Assembly (NCBI GenBank): GCA_027596075.1
Contig: JADGJC010000248.1
Location: 6,417-60,951, forward strand
Length of the DNA stretch: 54,535 bases
Direction: 5' to 3'
DNA from: Rhizophlyctis rosea
Lineage: Eukaryota; Chytridiomycota; Chytridiomycetes; Rhizophlyctidales; Rhizophlyctidaceae
Position 1 is the first letter of the stretch; every line of letters begins with the position of its first letter. A program made the translations under genes and the position numbers. The notes under the pieces are model-generated. The model made no database searches, was not told the DNA's origin, and saw only the letters and a program-made list of their open reading frames with translations. Below, one piece after another: positions 1 through 11,931 of the stretch.

Positions 1-21
1 CCCCCCCCCCCCACCCCCCCC
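1..21. repeat. C-homopolymer at window edge
   Basis: The first 21 bases are C except for one A at position 13. No protein or RNA feature uses them. They may be a genuine C-rich tract upstream of the first gene or a low-quality contig edge; the sequence alone cannot tell. Confidence 0.6.
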
Positions 22-129
22 TTTGGTATCCACGGAACACATTCGGGTTGTCCTTACCCAGGTGTATTCAGCACGCGTTTCGCAGCTCAGTGACACATAC
101 GCTACCCATTTGGCTTTTTAATTGACACA

Positions 130-3100
130 ATGGAGAAGCGGGAGGTGGTAACAGGGCATATCGCAACGCCAATGCCGGCGCATGCTGTAGAAGTGCAATC
201 CATTGGGGGACCCATGAGCACCGAAAAGTTCATGACCCTCAAAAAAGAGGTGTGTCTTGGTTTGTAAACACATTCGTTTCCTGCGTTGATGCTTACTCGA
301 AGTTTGCCATATGGCAGACCGGCAATAAGAAGTTTCGAGACTCGGAAGCGGCAGAAAAGTCGGACGACTCTGGTTACAGCACATCAGACTACTCAGAGGA
401 AGAAGATGATGGTGTGGAAGAGGCAGCTCAGGCTCCAGCGCCGGTCTTACAAGATGATACCCCAGTCCACCTACGTACCCGTCCTCGAACCTACTCTGCA
501 TCCCGACCCTCCTCCCTCCCAGCCTCGGGGAAACCCGCGATATCCACCCAGCGATCCACTTATTCCCTCCGCCCAGCTTCGACAGCTGTGTTCCCAAACT
601 CACCAGCCCCTTCCCAAAGACCTGGGTCTCTCTATTCTCGACGTGGATCAGCAGCAACCCTCCGCTCCTCTGTTCTAGGCCTGCAACCCAATCGTCGTTC
701 CTCATTCGCTCCTTCCCTCCGCACTTCACTGACCCTTCCACAAACTAACGGTCAAAGTGCAAACGCCCACACTTCCATTATATCTGCTACCAATCCCATC
801 TTCGACCTCCTGTTGACCGATGCCGAAATTGTCGCATCCCCGCACCTGTCCGCTGCCGATAAAAAGTCCAAGTTGACTGCAAATTATATTCGCGCGGCCG
901 GTAATGGAGATGTTGCCAAGGTTAGGGAAATGTTAGATAATCACAAAGATTGGATTGAGCTTGATGGGAAAGACGAAGACGGGACTACTGCATTGATTTA
1001 CGCTGCTTGTTTTGGTTATGCGCATGTCGCCCATGTCCTTTTGGAGAACGGTTGCAAAGTGGATGAGAAGGATCGACGTAAGTTTTCACTTGTCCCGCTC
1101 CTTTCATCGCGCTAAAAAGGCAGTGCTGAACATATATCTTTTGTGAAACGCTCCAGATGGCTGGACCGCTCTAATGTGGGCATGTTCTAACAACTACGAC
1201 GAGATGGCTCGTATTCTGATTCAATTCGGAGCTGACAAAACGTCCAAATCAAACAATGGCCGATCTGTGAAAGATCTTGTTGGACGGGCGTCTTCGTCGA
1301 AAAAGGAGATTCGTCGTATCTTGAATATGGATCCAGCTGCTCTCGCCACATTTGGAGATGGGGAAGCTGATGATGAAGCGGATGATGATTGGGAGCAAAA
1401 GAAGAGATGGTCTAGGAGCAGTACAGCGACCAGCGAATTGGACCGACCGCATAGTCGATTGTCAGTAGACGAGTGGGGAATGGAAGAGGTAGGAGTCTAC
1501 TATCTATGCATGACGGAAATGGATGAAGGATGTAACACATGTGTTTCTGCTGCAGGAAATCGAAGCTTTGCCATTTGAGTGGGACCGTTGTCCCTGGGAT
1601 CAGATGCTTGTGTTTGATGAAGGCTCCATTGACCATATTCTTGACGTCGCTATCGTGCGTATTCGTCCTGCGAGGGGAACTCAGGCCTTGCCCGTGCCTG
1701 CCAATATCCTCTTCCTTTGCGCCCGGTTTGCCCATTATTACAATGGCTCAGAGCTTCTTGAAACGTTTTTCGATCGAGCCATTGACAAAATTTGTGAAGT
1801 CATCCGAGTAAGTATGGGCCATAAAACCATCTTCGCACAGGTTGCTGACCTTCATATTACTTTTTAGGCGGGTCGCGACGATACCCACCTCCTTGCCTGG
1901 TGGCTTGCCAACAGTCAACAACTCCTTCACTTCCTCAAACGCGACACCGGCCTTTGCATCTCGTCCTTCCAAATGCAATTTACGCTTTCTGAGCTTATCC
2001 ACGAGCTTTATCAGCTCTTCCTTGGTGAAGTGGAAGGTCGGTTGATTTCCGTCATTGAGCCTGCCTTGATGGCATATGTCAGCAAGGACGCGAAGGGGAA
2101 GAATCCACGACTTGAGAATGCCTTTACGGGTTTCGCACGGCGAAAGAGTCTATTGAACAAGAAAAGTATCAACTCGTTGCCGAAGAGGAGGACGAAGGAT
2201 ATCAAACCTCCGGCGGCTGTGAAGCCCATGGCTGGTTACGAATACACGCCAAGCACAGTCTGCGCCATCTTCACGGGGACCTTGCGGGTTTTGAAGTCCT
2301 GCTCCGTGCACCCGTCCGTTATCAATCAGCTGTTCAATCAAACCATTTACTTCATCAACGCCGAGGTGTTCAACCGAATCATGACCAACAAACTCTACTG
2401 CTGCCGATCCAAGGCGGCCTTGATCAGGATCAATGTTGCGTTTGTTGAGGAGTGGTTGAGGCAGCATCATGAGGAAGTTTGCGCTGATGGTGCTGGTATC
2501 TGGGCATCTGGATCGTCCAGCCATTCGACCTCCAACATTACTCGTTCTCTTTCCACTGGCAACATCGCCCTACCCTTGCACACCCCGCACACTCGTCGAT
2601 CGTCTTTCACGCTACACTCCACCCCATCCGCCGTGACCACCACCCCCATAGTCCACCTCCGCCCAACCATCCACCTTCTCCACCTCCTGCAAACCATATC
2701 CACCACACCTGACCTGTTTACATTCATTGAGTTGATGACTGCCCTAGATGCAATCACAATGCCACAGGTTCGCACTGCAATGGAGAACTACAAATACGAG
2801 ATTGGGGAGAAGAGCTTTAAGGAGGAAGTTGAGGTTTATGTGCAAGGGGTTTGTGATGATTTGGCAATGAGGGAGATGGAGAGGTTGGCTGCGGAGGAGA
2901 CGGAATACAGAAGACAGATTGAGTCAATGCAAGAAAGGGATGTCGGGGATGTGGAAGACTTGGTCAGCAGTGGCGTTCTGGATGAGGCCGCGGAGAGACG
3001 GTTCCTGGATCAGGGGGAGGAGGGGGCAGACATATTTGCGGATTTGCTGGATGGAAGTTATTTGTTGCCATTCATGATCCCACAGGGGGGCCGTGAGGGC

Positions 3101-3214
3101 GGCGGAAGTGGTGGAAGGGAGGTTCCCGTTGTTCCCGACGAAGTCATGGCCATGTTGGATGACAAAGGAAATGCGAAGGAGGAGGAGGGCGACTTGGGTC
3201 TGGAGGAGCCTTGA
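130..3214 (+). CDS. Ankyrin-repeat and DIL (dilute) domain protein
   Basis: Five exons close in frame: 130-249, 303-1077, 1157-1488, 1556-1807 and 1868-3214, giving 941 residues. The ATG at 130 is chosen because its 40-codon exon ends at a clean GTGTGT donor and joins the next open frame. Residues 50-230 are acidic then Ser/Pro-rich. Two ankyrin repeats lie near 233-330 (DEDGTTALIYAACFGYAHV; DGWTALMWACSNNYDEMA), the second restored only by removing intron 2. From about 440 to 760 comes a DIL domain, with the recognisable stretch FTGTLRVLKSC and NQLFNQTIYFINAEVFNRI. The DIL fold is the cargo-binding globular tail of class V myosins; fungi also carry this ankyrin-DIL protein without a motor. 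The role is therefore likely adaptor or trafficking work, which is inference. The C-terminus is Glu/Gly-rich and probably disordered. Confidence 0.88.
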
Positions 3215-4835
3215 TGCACCATCGAGCATATATCTTTTTTGGGCAGTCTAATACCCGCTGTACATATATATCCCATGCTAGTTTTACTGTAGTTCTTAGT
3301 CAGTTTAGTCGGTTGTTTCATAGAATATCAATAGGTTTCAATTTGTGTTTCTCTTCCACGGATGAATCTCCAGATGTGATGCATTTCGAGCATCATTAAT
3401 ACTTGGCTGCATTGCCTGGATAGAGAATTAGAGAATTCCTGCCTATGACTCTGGACAACTGAATGAGAAAGGTCCCTAAATTCAAGCATAAAGTCGGCAG
3501 TTTTAACGGCGTCTGTGATGCAACCTGGACGAGATTAATGAAATCAAACATGTGATGGGAGCCATTCATGCATAATAATGGGCCAAAATCGGTCCCGTGT
3601 GATCTTCATGACCCTCTGGCACCTGCAGGTCTTCTGGTGGCTGTGCCATCCAGCTCAGGTGACTGTGCCTGTATCGCGGCCAGTGGGGCTGTGCACATGG
3701 GGCACAACCTGAGTGGCATGACGTCCGCGAAGGTCTGGTCCTTGCAAGCCTCTTGCAAGCCCACTGGGTGTGAGGTGTCCGTCTACCCTCCATCCGCGAC
3801 CTGCATTTCCCGATCCATCTGAGGACAATCGCACATGTCCCCAACCACTCCAACCGTACCATCCATCACTGTTTGCTCCACCGATTTCAGCCATTCAGCA
3901 TTGATCATCTGGGTGCTGGTCCAATGAGGATATGGAGGGGCAGGCGGTTTGCGGAAATTAATTTTCCAGCAAGATCGGCCCCGGAAGCCCCGGATGTCTC
4001 CTTCTTGATGCCGGATGGTGAATGGTCCGGTCCGCATGGGCTTTCGCCAAGAATTCTTCTGCTACCCAACATGTAACAATGCCCAGATTGCGCGTGACAT
4101 TAGTCACTCTGCACTTTGCCCAAGTTGTCAGTGTCTAAGTCTTGAGGTTTGAGGCTTCCTAATCATGTATCATCCCGATGCAGTGGGATCAGTGGAGGGA
4201 GTGGATTGGCTGCCAAATGGCTGGTGAACTGTGATTGGGCTGCATTAATACACCAGTGCTGGTTGGTAGTTGGTGGTGTTTGCGGAAATTGACTGCGCAG
4301 CCAAGACTGGTGGGCTGATGAACTTGATGAGAGTCTGGGTCGATACAACAAACTTACTGGACTGGGAAATGCGCAGCCCCCGTGTCATTGCCCCACGGTC
4401 TCACGGTTCCAACTCCCCACCAAGCACACTCAAATCCAGATCCACGAAAATCGACGCGTTCAGTTCCGGGGGCCCAAATTGTTGGGTCTCACACTCGGAG
4501 CGGGTAAGTCAGGGCTGTTGGCAATTTGCAATTTGGCAGGTATGAAAGTTTTTTTTTCCACCACAGACTCCCAAGGGACTTCGGATACCTCAGTCGGAAC
4601 TCACTCACTGCTGGACCCATCATATGACATGACATTTCCCGGATTCACACACTGAGCTGCGTGTCACAGCGTGTGGCATGGCACTCATGACAGGCCCATT
4701 TCAAACTCTAATAAAAAGGGGACTTGGCCTCCCCGTCTCCCTCCCTTCCACCTCTTTTGCTCACTCGTCCATAAATCCATCAAGTCTTCATTGTTGCACC
4801 CAATCAATATACCACAAATCATCGTTAACTTGCGA
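3215..4835. other. Intergenic region upstream of zinc-finger gene
   Basis: These 1.6 kb between two same-strand genes hold no splice-consistent coding frame. They contain the 3' flank of the DIL gene and a long upstream region for the C2H2 gene. A long promoter is common for regulated transcription factors, but no defined operator is claimed. Confidence 0.5.
4709..4717 (+). promoter_or_regulatory. TATA-like element of the C2H2 gene
   Basis: TAATAAAAA lies about 120 bp before the ATG at 4836 and is followed by a C/T-rich leader. Its position supports starting the protein at 4836 rather than at upstream in-frame ATGs, which would overlap this element. Confidence 0.45.
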
Positions 4836-5918
4836 ATGCAACCAGACAACACTTTCGATATCGACGCATTCTTGTATTCTTCTCCTTCATACTGCACCTC
4901 GTCAGAAGATAGATCTTTCAGCGACTCGCTCTCTTCACTGGATACCATCTCATCACCATATCACCGTACCTTGTCATCCCCTGAATTCTCACCTCGGTCG
5001 CAGACATCCCCACCATACTTCGTTCCGCCGTCGCCCGCTTTCAACCTTGAACGCCGCGGTTCCGACAGTTCCCTGATTAATGGCATGGCATACGGGACTG
5101 TTGGCAGTTCAGGGCCAGCAACGACTGATGGATCCGGACAAGATATTCTCTTCAGATTTTTTGAAGATCTGGACACTGTGATGGACGGGGCAATTCATGC
5201 AGGGGAGGATACCGATGGTCATGCTTTGCCGGCTGGATATCTGAACACATCCTCCTACACTCACTCGCCAAAGTATCACCCCGCACAGCCAGAGCATACA
5301 TTCGCCACAGCACATACCACTACCCCTGCATACTACCATCCGTCCTCCCTGAACGCCACCCTCAACCACGTTCCTAGCATCCAGATACCATCACCATCCG
5401 CCATTCATTCAATGAGTTTGCAATCGCCGACGCCTGAAGGTGTTCCTACCCCTGAAAGCAAATTTGTCGGTGTCACTAGCCAGTCAACATCAGCAACAGC
5501 GGCAAGTCGCCAGCCCGAGATACCCGCAAATCCCGCATATTATCCTCAGTCCACCTCGCAATCCATCCTCTTCTCTCCACTATCGTATACCCATCCTGCT
5601 TCCGCCCCGTTCGCGTCCTCTCCAATTTCATCTTTCGCGAGCACCACACCACGCGCCCGCTCAAACATTCTTCTACCCGCGTCCACATACCCGCTCGCCC
5701 ATGCGTCATCCTCCTCGACCGCCCTGCCTCCCACAAAAGTTCATAAACACGCTTGTACCGAATGCCCCAAGACCTTCGCGAGAAGACAGGATCTTCGACG
5801 ACATGAAACTACGCATCGTCCCGGTGTGAAGCCGTTCAAGTGTCCAAATTGCAAAACCGGGTTTACTCGTAGTGATGCTTTGCATCGCCATGCTAAAGCG
5901 AAACGGTGCGGGCAATAG
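4836..5918 (+). CDS. C2H2 zinc-finger transcription factor
   Basis: This single-exon gene of 360 residues starts at the ATG at 4836, downstream of a TATA-like element. The first 300 residues are Ser/Thr/Pro/Tyr-rich and low in complexity, as in fungal activators. The last 55 residues form two zinc fingers. Finger 1 has CTECPKTF, then RRHETTH. Finger 2 has CPNCKTGFTRSDALHRH and ends in a Cys (KAKRC) where the second histidine would be, so it is of the C2HC type. The linker (RPGVKPF) is close to the classic finger linker. DNA binding in the nucleus is expected; targets cannot be read from the sequence. It resembles the general fungal Msn2/Mig-like two-finger layout, but I do not assign an ortholog. 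Confidence 0.88.
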   Translation: MQPDNTFDIDAFLYSSPSYCTSSEDRSFSDSLSSLDTISSPYHRTLSSPEFSPRSQTSPPYFVPPSPAFNLERRGSDSSLINGMAYGTVGSSGPATTDGSGQDILFRFFEDLDTVMDGAIHAGEDTDGHALPAGYLNTSSYTHSPKYHPAQPEHTFATAHTTTPAYYHPSSLNATLNHVPSIQIPSPSAIHSMSLQSPTPEGVPTPESKFVGVTSQSTSATAASRQPEIPANPAYYPQSTSQSILFSPLSYTHPASAPFASSPISSFASTTPRARSNILLPASTYPLAHASSSSTALPPTKVHKHACTECPKTFARRQDLRRHETTHRPGVKPFKCPNCKTGFTRSDALHRHAKAKRCGQ

Positions 5919-6996
5919 GGGCTTTGAAACTTGGAGGGGTGTCAACGTATACCTAGGCATAGCATAGAATTTTACATTTGGATGGGTTCTATGTGACTCT
6001 GATGGGCGCAAATTGAGTGTCGGAAAAAATTTTGCTATTGCTGTTTTGCATTTTCGCGCATTTTCGCGTAGTCGTCATGCTTGTGTGTAGATAGTTCATA
6101 TTTTACCATTACTATATCCTTACTCACTGTCAATATATCAAAAGTTGTTCATACCCATCCCTTCCTGAGATTCAGGCATCAACCCTACTGTCAGACGTTC
6201 TCATTCAGGCGGCTTGACAGGGTTGACGAAATGAGTCTTCTTTACAAACTTTATATCTATGGAGACACCCATACTGGGTCTGAGGAATTTGGAGCATCTA
6301 GAAGAGGGAGCCGAAGCAAGATTGTGGGCAACAGTCCACCTAGTGCACAATGTGTTGCCCGACTTCACCATATACGTACTTACTTCAACCCTGTGTGCAA
6401 GTTTGTGTGGGCTACCCTCAGACACGTACCGCAAGCCACTGCTTTCCTGCCCAGTCAGTCCAGTCCATTGATTGGATAGCTTTGAATGCAACGAACTTCG
6501 GCAATCTGAGTAGTCGCGCACTTACTGTCGGGTAAGCCAGGGATAGAGATACGTCATCCAGCGTGAAGTATATCATCCAGCCTCTTCCTGTAGGAGCTGT
6601 AGTGACAACAATGCAAGACCCTCATGTCGCAAATACTTCGCATCAAAATTTTGATCGATTACCATGCATTTTTCAGAGACGAAAGGCAAAGGAACAGTTG
6701 GACCCATAGAGTGCTCGCATACCCATTGATTGGACGTCCTTCAAAGTCCAAAAGGGATTCTGCAGTCTACTTCTGTTCAATTACTTGTTGCTCAATGTGG
6801 GTGTAATCATTTAATGGGATTTTGAATTATTTTGCCCGATTTGAAGGATTTTGGGAACGCCACATTCTGACTCGCGCCCGCAGCCCGCGTGGGCACAGAC
6901 CACTGCACACCCAACTTTCAGACTTCCATACCTACCCGCATTGCCATTTACCGTCACCAAGAACAAGATTTTCCGTTGAAACAGCGAATCCTCGGA
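5919..6996. other. Intergenic region
   Basis: About 1.1 kb between two + strand genes. Short frames exist on both strands but none joins through splice sites into a convincing protein. No RNA gene or repeat was seen. Confidence 0.45.
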
Positions 6997-7645
6997 ATGT
7001 CCACTCCTCCAAAGCAACAACCTACCCCAGAACAAATAGCAGACTGGGAGGAGAAGTATCAGGAGAGGCGGCAAGAAAGAATGGCAGCGTCGTTTGGTGA
7101 AGGGTAAGAACAATATAACAACAGGTTGTTCCCAACTCCGTCATTGCTCAACACGTTCTTCCTTGCCGCACATCTTCAACTGCTCCCGACAATCGAACTC
7201 CAACATAACCACCTTCACCCCATCAACGAATATTGGCTTCTGTAAAATCGGAACAGGGCATATGATAAATTCCGCGCAAAAGTCCGTCCCCACCGGTGTA
7301 ACAACCATGTAGAAGACTGGGTAATCGGTATGACGACTTTACCACTGGACGTCGTGGAACCCTTCAAAGTTATGATGAAGTGCTTTTGGAGTCAACCTGG
7401 GTAAGCGCCTGCTAACAAGCGGGCTTATCTTTTTGGCTTTCCTCAACCTTCTACTAACGGAATCCTCTTGACGTCGCTTCAAAAACAGACAAGAGCCTCC
7501 ACGCTTGAACAAAACCCCTTCTTCGCCCTGGATACCTCCGCCAAACCCTAACGGAATTGACCCAAAGATATGGAAGACGTTGACAGCAGAAGAAAAGGCC
7601 TTGGTGGAGGAGGCGTTGGAGATGGAGAGAACGCAACAAAAGTGA
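6997..7645 (+). CDS. Small uncharacterised protein
   Basis: Three exons, 6997-7103, 7257-7400 and 7489-7645, give 135 residues. Both introns are in phase 2, have GTAAG donors and end in ACAG; intron 2 contains the branch-like sequence CTACTAAC. The product is hydrophilic with a charged N-terminal helix (EEKYQERRQERM), a central part holding two cysteines (RPHRCNNHVEDW; VMMKCFW), a Pro-rich stretch (SSPWIPPPNPNG) and a charged C-terminal helix. No signal peptide or membrane segment is evident. I do not recognise the family. The first intron (153 nt) is longer than usual, so the middle of the model is the least certain part. Confidence 0.6.
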
Positions 7646-8416
7646 GCTGGTGCGCGAAAGCGGAACTGAATACGCCACCGACTTCGTCCCCATCGTTTCC
7701 TGCTTCTATTCAATGCTATTGCCGCCGTTTTCGCACCCGATGAAAAAATGCACTGGTCATAACCTCCTATTAGAAGGCATTTACACTTCCCACTCAGCAC
7801 TCGCCAGCACCAATCGCACATACTTGTAAATAGATTCCAATGTTTGTAAGAATGTAATTATTCGTCGATCAAGTCATCAATTCGGTGAATTTTGAAAACG
7901 ACTGGCGTGAAAGGAACGAGGGAGAAAAAACCTTGGAGTTTCAGATTTTGTACAAATTTCTCGGGGTGATTCGACAGTCTGCATCACCGTGGTGTTTGCC
8001 TACATCTGACCGCAACAACGAAGACCCCAAAGGGTCTCAGAGGAATGTCGGACGGGGCCAAAGAGGTGAGGACATTGTCCCGCACAACGTAGAAGCATGC
8101 CAAGCAGCAAAGTGAGCAAGACGATGTATGATGGCAAAGTTCAAAACCAAGGCCCTGGAACCGACGGGGACACAAATTCACTTCCAAAACTGACGAAACA
8201 AACTTATCATTACACAGGATCTACATAAAAACCTTCCCATTCCAAAATCACGGAACCCCATCTATATGTACAAACCCGCACCGAGAAAGTTCCTCACACC
8301 CATCTACATTGCTTCTTTCCCCTCCACATGACAATATGTTGAGCGATGGATCGTCCTCCATCCTCCTAAACCCCAAAAATTCCCTGACCTCCAGTTTACA
8401 TTCGCCCTTTTACCGC
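7646..8416. other. Convergent intergenic region
   Basis: 770 bp between two genes that converge on it. It should hold both 3' UTRs. No coding frame is supported. Confidence 0.45.
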
Positions 8417-11400
8417 CTACCTCCTCCCACCCCCACCCCTCCCAAACTTCCCCAAAAAGACTTTCAAAACTTTGAACTTCCTCCTTCTTTTACTCCTCTT
8501 ACTACTGTTCCTCCTCGCCGCCTCCCCATCCCCTATTCCACGCTCAACAACACCCACATACGCCGGATTCACCAATCCCGGCAAATGCCTTGCGGCTATC
8601 CCATCGACAGCATACTCATTCTCCGCCGGATACGCCAACCGTCCATCGGCGCCAAACACTCCTCCACTGCCGCTCGCGACGTGCCGGACGTTGATGACTT
8701 TGAAGGAGCTGGTCGGGGAAGACATGGTCTTTGTTATGTTGTGGCGTGGGAGGGGTGGGGGAAGGTTGCTTGGTGGTGGTGGGGCTTGGAATATGTAGGG
8801 GTTCGGATGAGGAGAATGCAGGGAAGGTAGCGATGAGGATGAAAGTGGATGGTGAGGGTAAGGGTGATGTGGGATGGGGAGACGAGGTGGGTGGTAAGAA
8901 TTGTGAGGGGTATGAGGGTATGGTGTGGTGGTGACCACCATTGGTGTAGGCGGGGGTATAAAGTCGGAAGGAGGGGATATGGGTGTGACTGGGTATTGGT
9001 ATTGCGCTGACGATACGTAGGGTTCGTGGTAGTACGGCAAAGGGGTATGAACGGCTGTCGACGCTGACAATGATGAAGGCGATGTGGCGTTGACTCCCAA
9101 CTGGTACCCAGGCGTCAACGGCGGCGAAGGGTACAGGGCTGCCAACACGGCCCCTCCCGGAATCTCCATTCCCATTGCTGCGCCCTCCCCAGGCTGATCA
9201 ACCCACTCCTTTTCCTCCCCACCTTCACCTAAGACTTGACCTGTCTCATCTAGAACCACCACCTCCGCATTCTCCTTTTTCGTCGTCCTCCTCCTCGCAG
9301 CGACACCAGCACCAACAGTGCTAGCCCGTTTTGCGGCAGACACTGACCCAGACCGGACACGAATCAACTTCGTATTGGCGCTCAGCTGTCCGGACATTCT
9401 TCTCGCTGCCGTCGTCGGACTCGACGTTCGCCTCCTTTGTACAAGTGAAGTGGTGGGAACAGTGGGCAGCGACGCGTCCACTTCGTCGACCCACATGTCA
9501 ACATCCCCAATTGCTGTCTGCGGAAGAGGTTCGACGGCAGGTCCTGCAAGTTGCACGACCGGTGAACCCAAAAAATTATCCACATCAGGCACTGGATTGG
9601 GGGAAATGATTGTCGAACCAGCGCGTTCATCACCCTCAATGACTCCACCTTCAAATGCCATCAACTCCCGATTCTCCGGCGTGGGTGCGTTACACACTCT
9701 CAGCGCTCCCCTCTGGTTCCACGTTACAGTCCGATAAAGCGGATCCACTGTATGTGAAGAGCTACTGCTACCTCCTCCCACACGACTCCCACCTCCTTCC
9801 TCTACGTCATCCCCACCATTATCCTCCGCCACACCGTTGACTAACAAGGTTGGGAACCTCTCCTCCACTTCCGGAATAACACTAGCGGCAACGTGTCCCC
9901 TAAGACCCACAGGATGCATCACAACCCCTTCCTTTCTGTGCATCTGATGGGCATCCGAAAGACTCCGGTTCCTCCCCGCAGAAAAATTCTTGACGCCCTC
10001 CCATTCCTCATCTCGAACCCTAGTATCTCTCTGCAACGTCCGAACCTCGACAGGAATATGAGATGTCGAAAGGCTTGCACCATACGAAAGATTTGAAGAT
10101 CCCTCCCCCGCACCATTACCATCATGCGTCCCCACAACAGTCAAATACCTCTCAACTAGCCCATCATCATCCCGATCCTCGGCCCGCTCCTTACCCTTCT
10201 TCGTCTTCCCCGCCGCGACACTAGTAAAAAAACTCCGCTTCTTCCCACTGTACTTCCGGAACATGCGGTAACGAGCCCACTTCTTTTGGGTCGAACCCGA
10301 CTCGAAAGAGCCCTTGTCCCTTGGCTCAGGACTCTCCTTCTCGGAGACATATATCACAACAGGTTGGGATTTTTTCGATGTCTTTCGAGTGGCGTTTCCT
10401 GGACCCCCGTCCCTTCTCGTGGCAATCGTCCGCCCACCCCTACGCGCGTACAATGTCCCAACGTCCACACCGCTGTCCTTCCCCATAGTGTTGGCGTTTG
10501 GTGCGTTCTCAACCGACGACGCGCTCGTGCCCCTACCGCCACTCTGGCGTTCCCTGGCTTCAAACTCACGCATAGCTGCTTCGGCAGCGTCGCGGGCCCA
10601 AGCGTCTTCCTCCACGGGTGTAAAAAGTAAGGAAGGGGGAACGCGCGGATTGGGGTGGAGGTGAGGTGATCGAGGCGCGGCAGCTGGGTATGGGCTTTCG
10701 CGACGGATGTGGGCAATATCATCGGCGGAAACAGTTCGGCGAGGATCTGTTGGGAGAGAAGCGGGTGGATGGAGTAGGGTAGTGGGTGAAGATGCGGGCA
10801 TGAGAGAGGATGCGTCGTCGGCGGAGAAGACGCGTCTGGTGATGCTTGATTCGCGAGGTAGTTTCCGTTCTTGTGCAGTGATGACGGTGGGAACCGAACC
10901 TTGTACGCCCGACCTTATGGCCGCACCATCCTGGGTAGGAGGCATTTCAGTTTTGGGAGCAATCGCTGTGGGCATTGCGCTGCCGTCGTCGGGATTCAGA
11001 CTCCAGCTTCTACGAGGGTACGTCGGGGTGGAGCCCAGTGGGGAAGGACTCCGTGCCAACGTACGAGAATACTGCAGGGGCGGAGACAATGTCGGATCAG
11101 AGTGATCTGACATCGGATATGCATACGGATGTGGATGAGGAACTTTCAGGGTATTACGTGGTAACGAATCGATACGTTGACGTGGCAGCGATCCGTATGG
11201 GTCATGCATCGAACGGGGACGAGTACCTGGAGTGAGTTCTTCAGGACCAACAAAGTGGGTGTAAGCATGTGAGGGACCTGACGGTTGATGAGAGAAAGGC
11301 TCTTGATCGTGGTGGTGATTATGGGAGTGTATTCCATCCCGGCCCGAAGTTTGAACTCCCGACACAGAGCCTGTCTCCTCAGCCTCATATTCTGCATATG

Positions 11401-11931
11401 CATCTGGCGGTATCGCTTTTCGCCATTCGTCAATTCTATTTGAATTGGAAAAACCTCAGTTGATGGCGCAAGGAAATTGACGGTAATTCCACAGAAGTTG
11501 TGGTCCTGACCTTTTCACAATCTGATCAGCCTTCACCGGTCGAAAATCTCCATGTGTCCGCTGTGGTTGTGCAACTGCTGACGGACTGTTGGATGGAGAG
11601 CGGTGCTGCGACCGTCCGGCATGGTACGATGGAAGGGAGGTTGGGGTATGATCGGTAGCCATGCTGCGGTTCAGGCTTTGATATCGTTGCTGTGGTGGTA
11701 GGAAGGATGATTTCCAAACCCCTACACGTGTGGCGCTCGGTTGTGTTTCGGACTTTACATTTGAAGTATCGGGGTTGAACACTTAGGCAGATTGGTAGTC
11801 AGTACTGAGTTCTAAACGAAAGGGAATGTGGCAGCACGAACCATTTTGTGGACGAGGGAGCGAGTCACCTCTCCTTGAGAAAGATACTCTCCGTTGAGTT
11901 GAAGCCCCACTCTCAACATACTTCTCGACAT
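8417..11931 (-). CDS. Large low-complexity (disordered) protein
   Basis: The last exon, 11435-8417, is one open frame of over 1000 codons. It joins 11689-11511 across a 75-nt intron in phase 2, creating the charged helix VKRIDEWRKAIPPDAYAEYE. A first exon at 11931-11869 (MSRSMLRVGLQL...) fits in phase but needs a 179-nt intron; the alternative is to start at the ATG at 11662. The full model has 1086 residues. Composition is Pro/Ser/His/Arg-rich with many SP dipeptides, a His/Pro/Tyr-rich region near the end and a basic tail (KRSKRRRKFKVLK). I see no enzymatic domain, signal peptide or membrane span. It could be a phosphorylated scaffold, but no function is assigned. Confidence 0.7.

Noticed and set aside
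252..302. GTG start for the DIL protein at 252
   Set aside because: Fungal genes start at ATG; an upstream ATG exon (130-249) with a good donor fits in phase and makes 250-302 an intron.
4671..4835. Longer N-terminus for the zinc-finger protein from ATGs at 4671
   Set aside because: The TATA-like element would lie inside the coding part, and the extra residues look like leader sequence.
7104..7256. Micro-introns of 21 and 15 nt in the small unknown gene, keeping a hydrophobic middle (LLNTFFLAAHLQLL)
   Set aside because: They would be far below the normal intron size; one 153-nt intron with good ends gives the same downstream frame.
9318..10664. Plus-strand frames opposite the large disordered protein
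   Set aside because: Shadows of a GC-rich, biased coding exon on the other strand.
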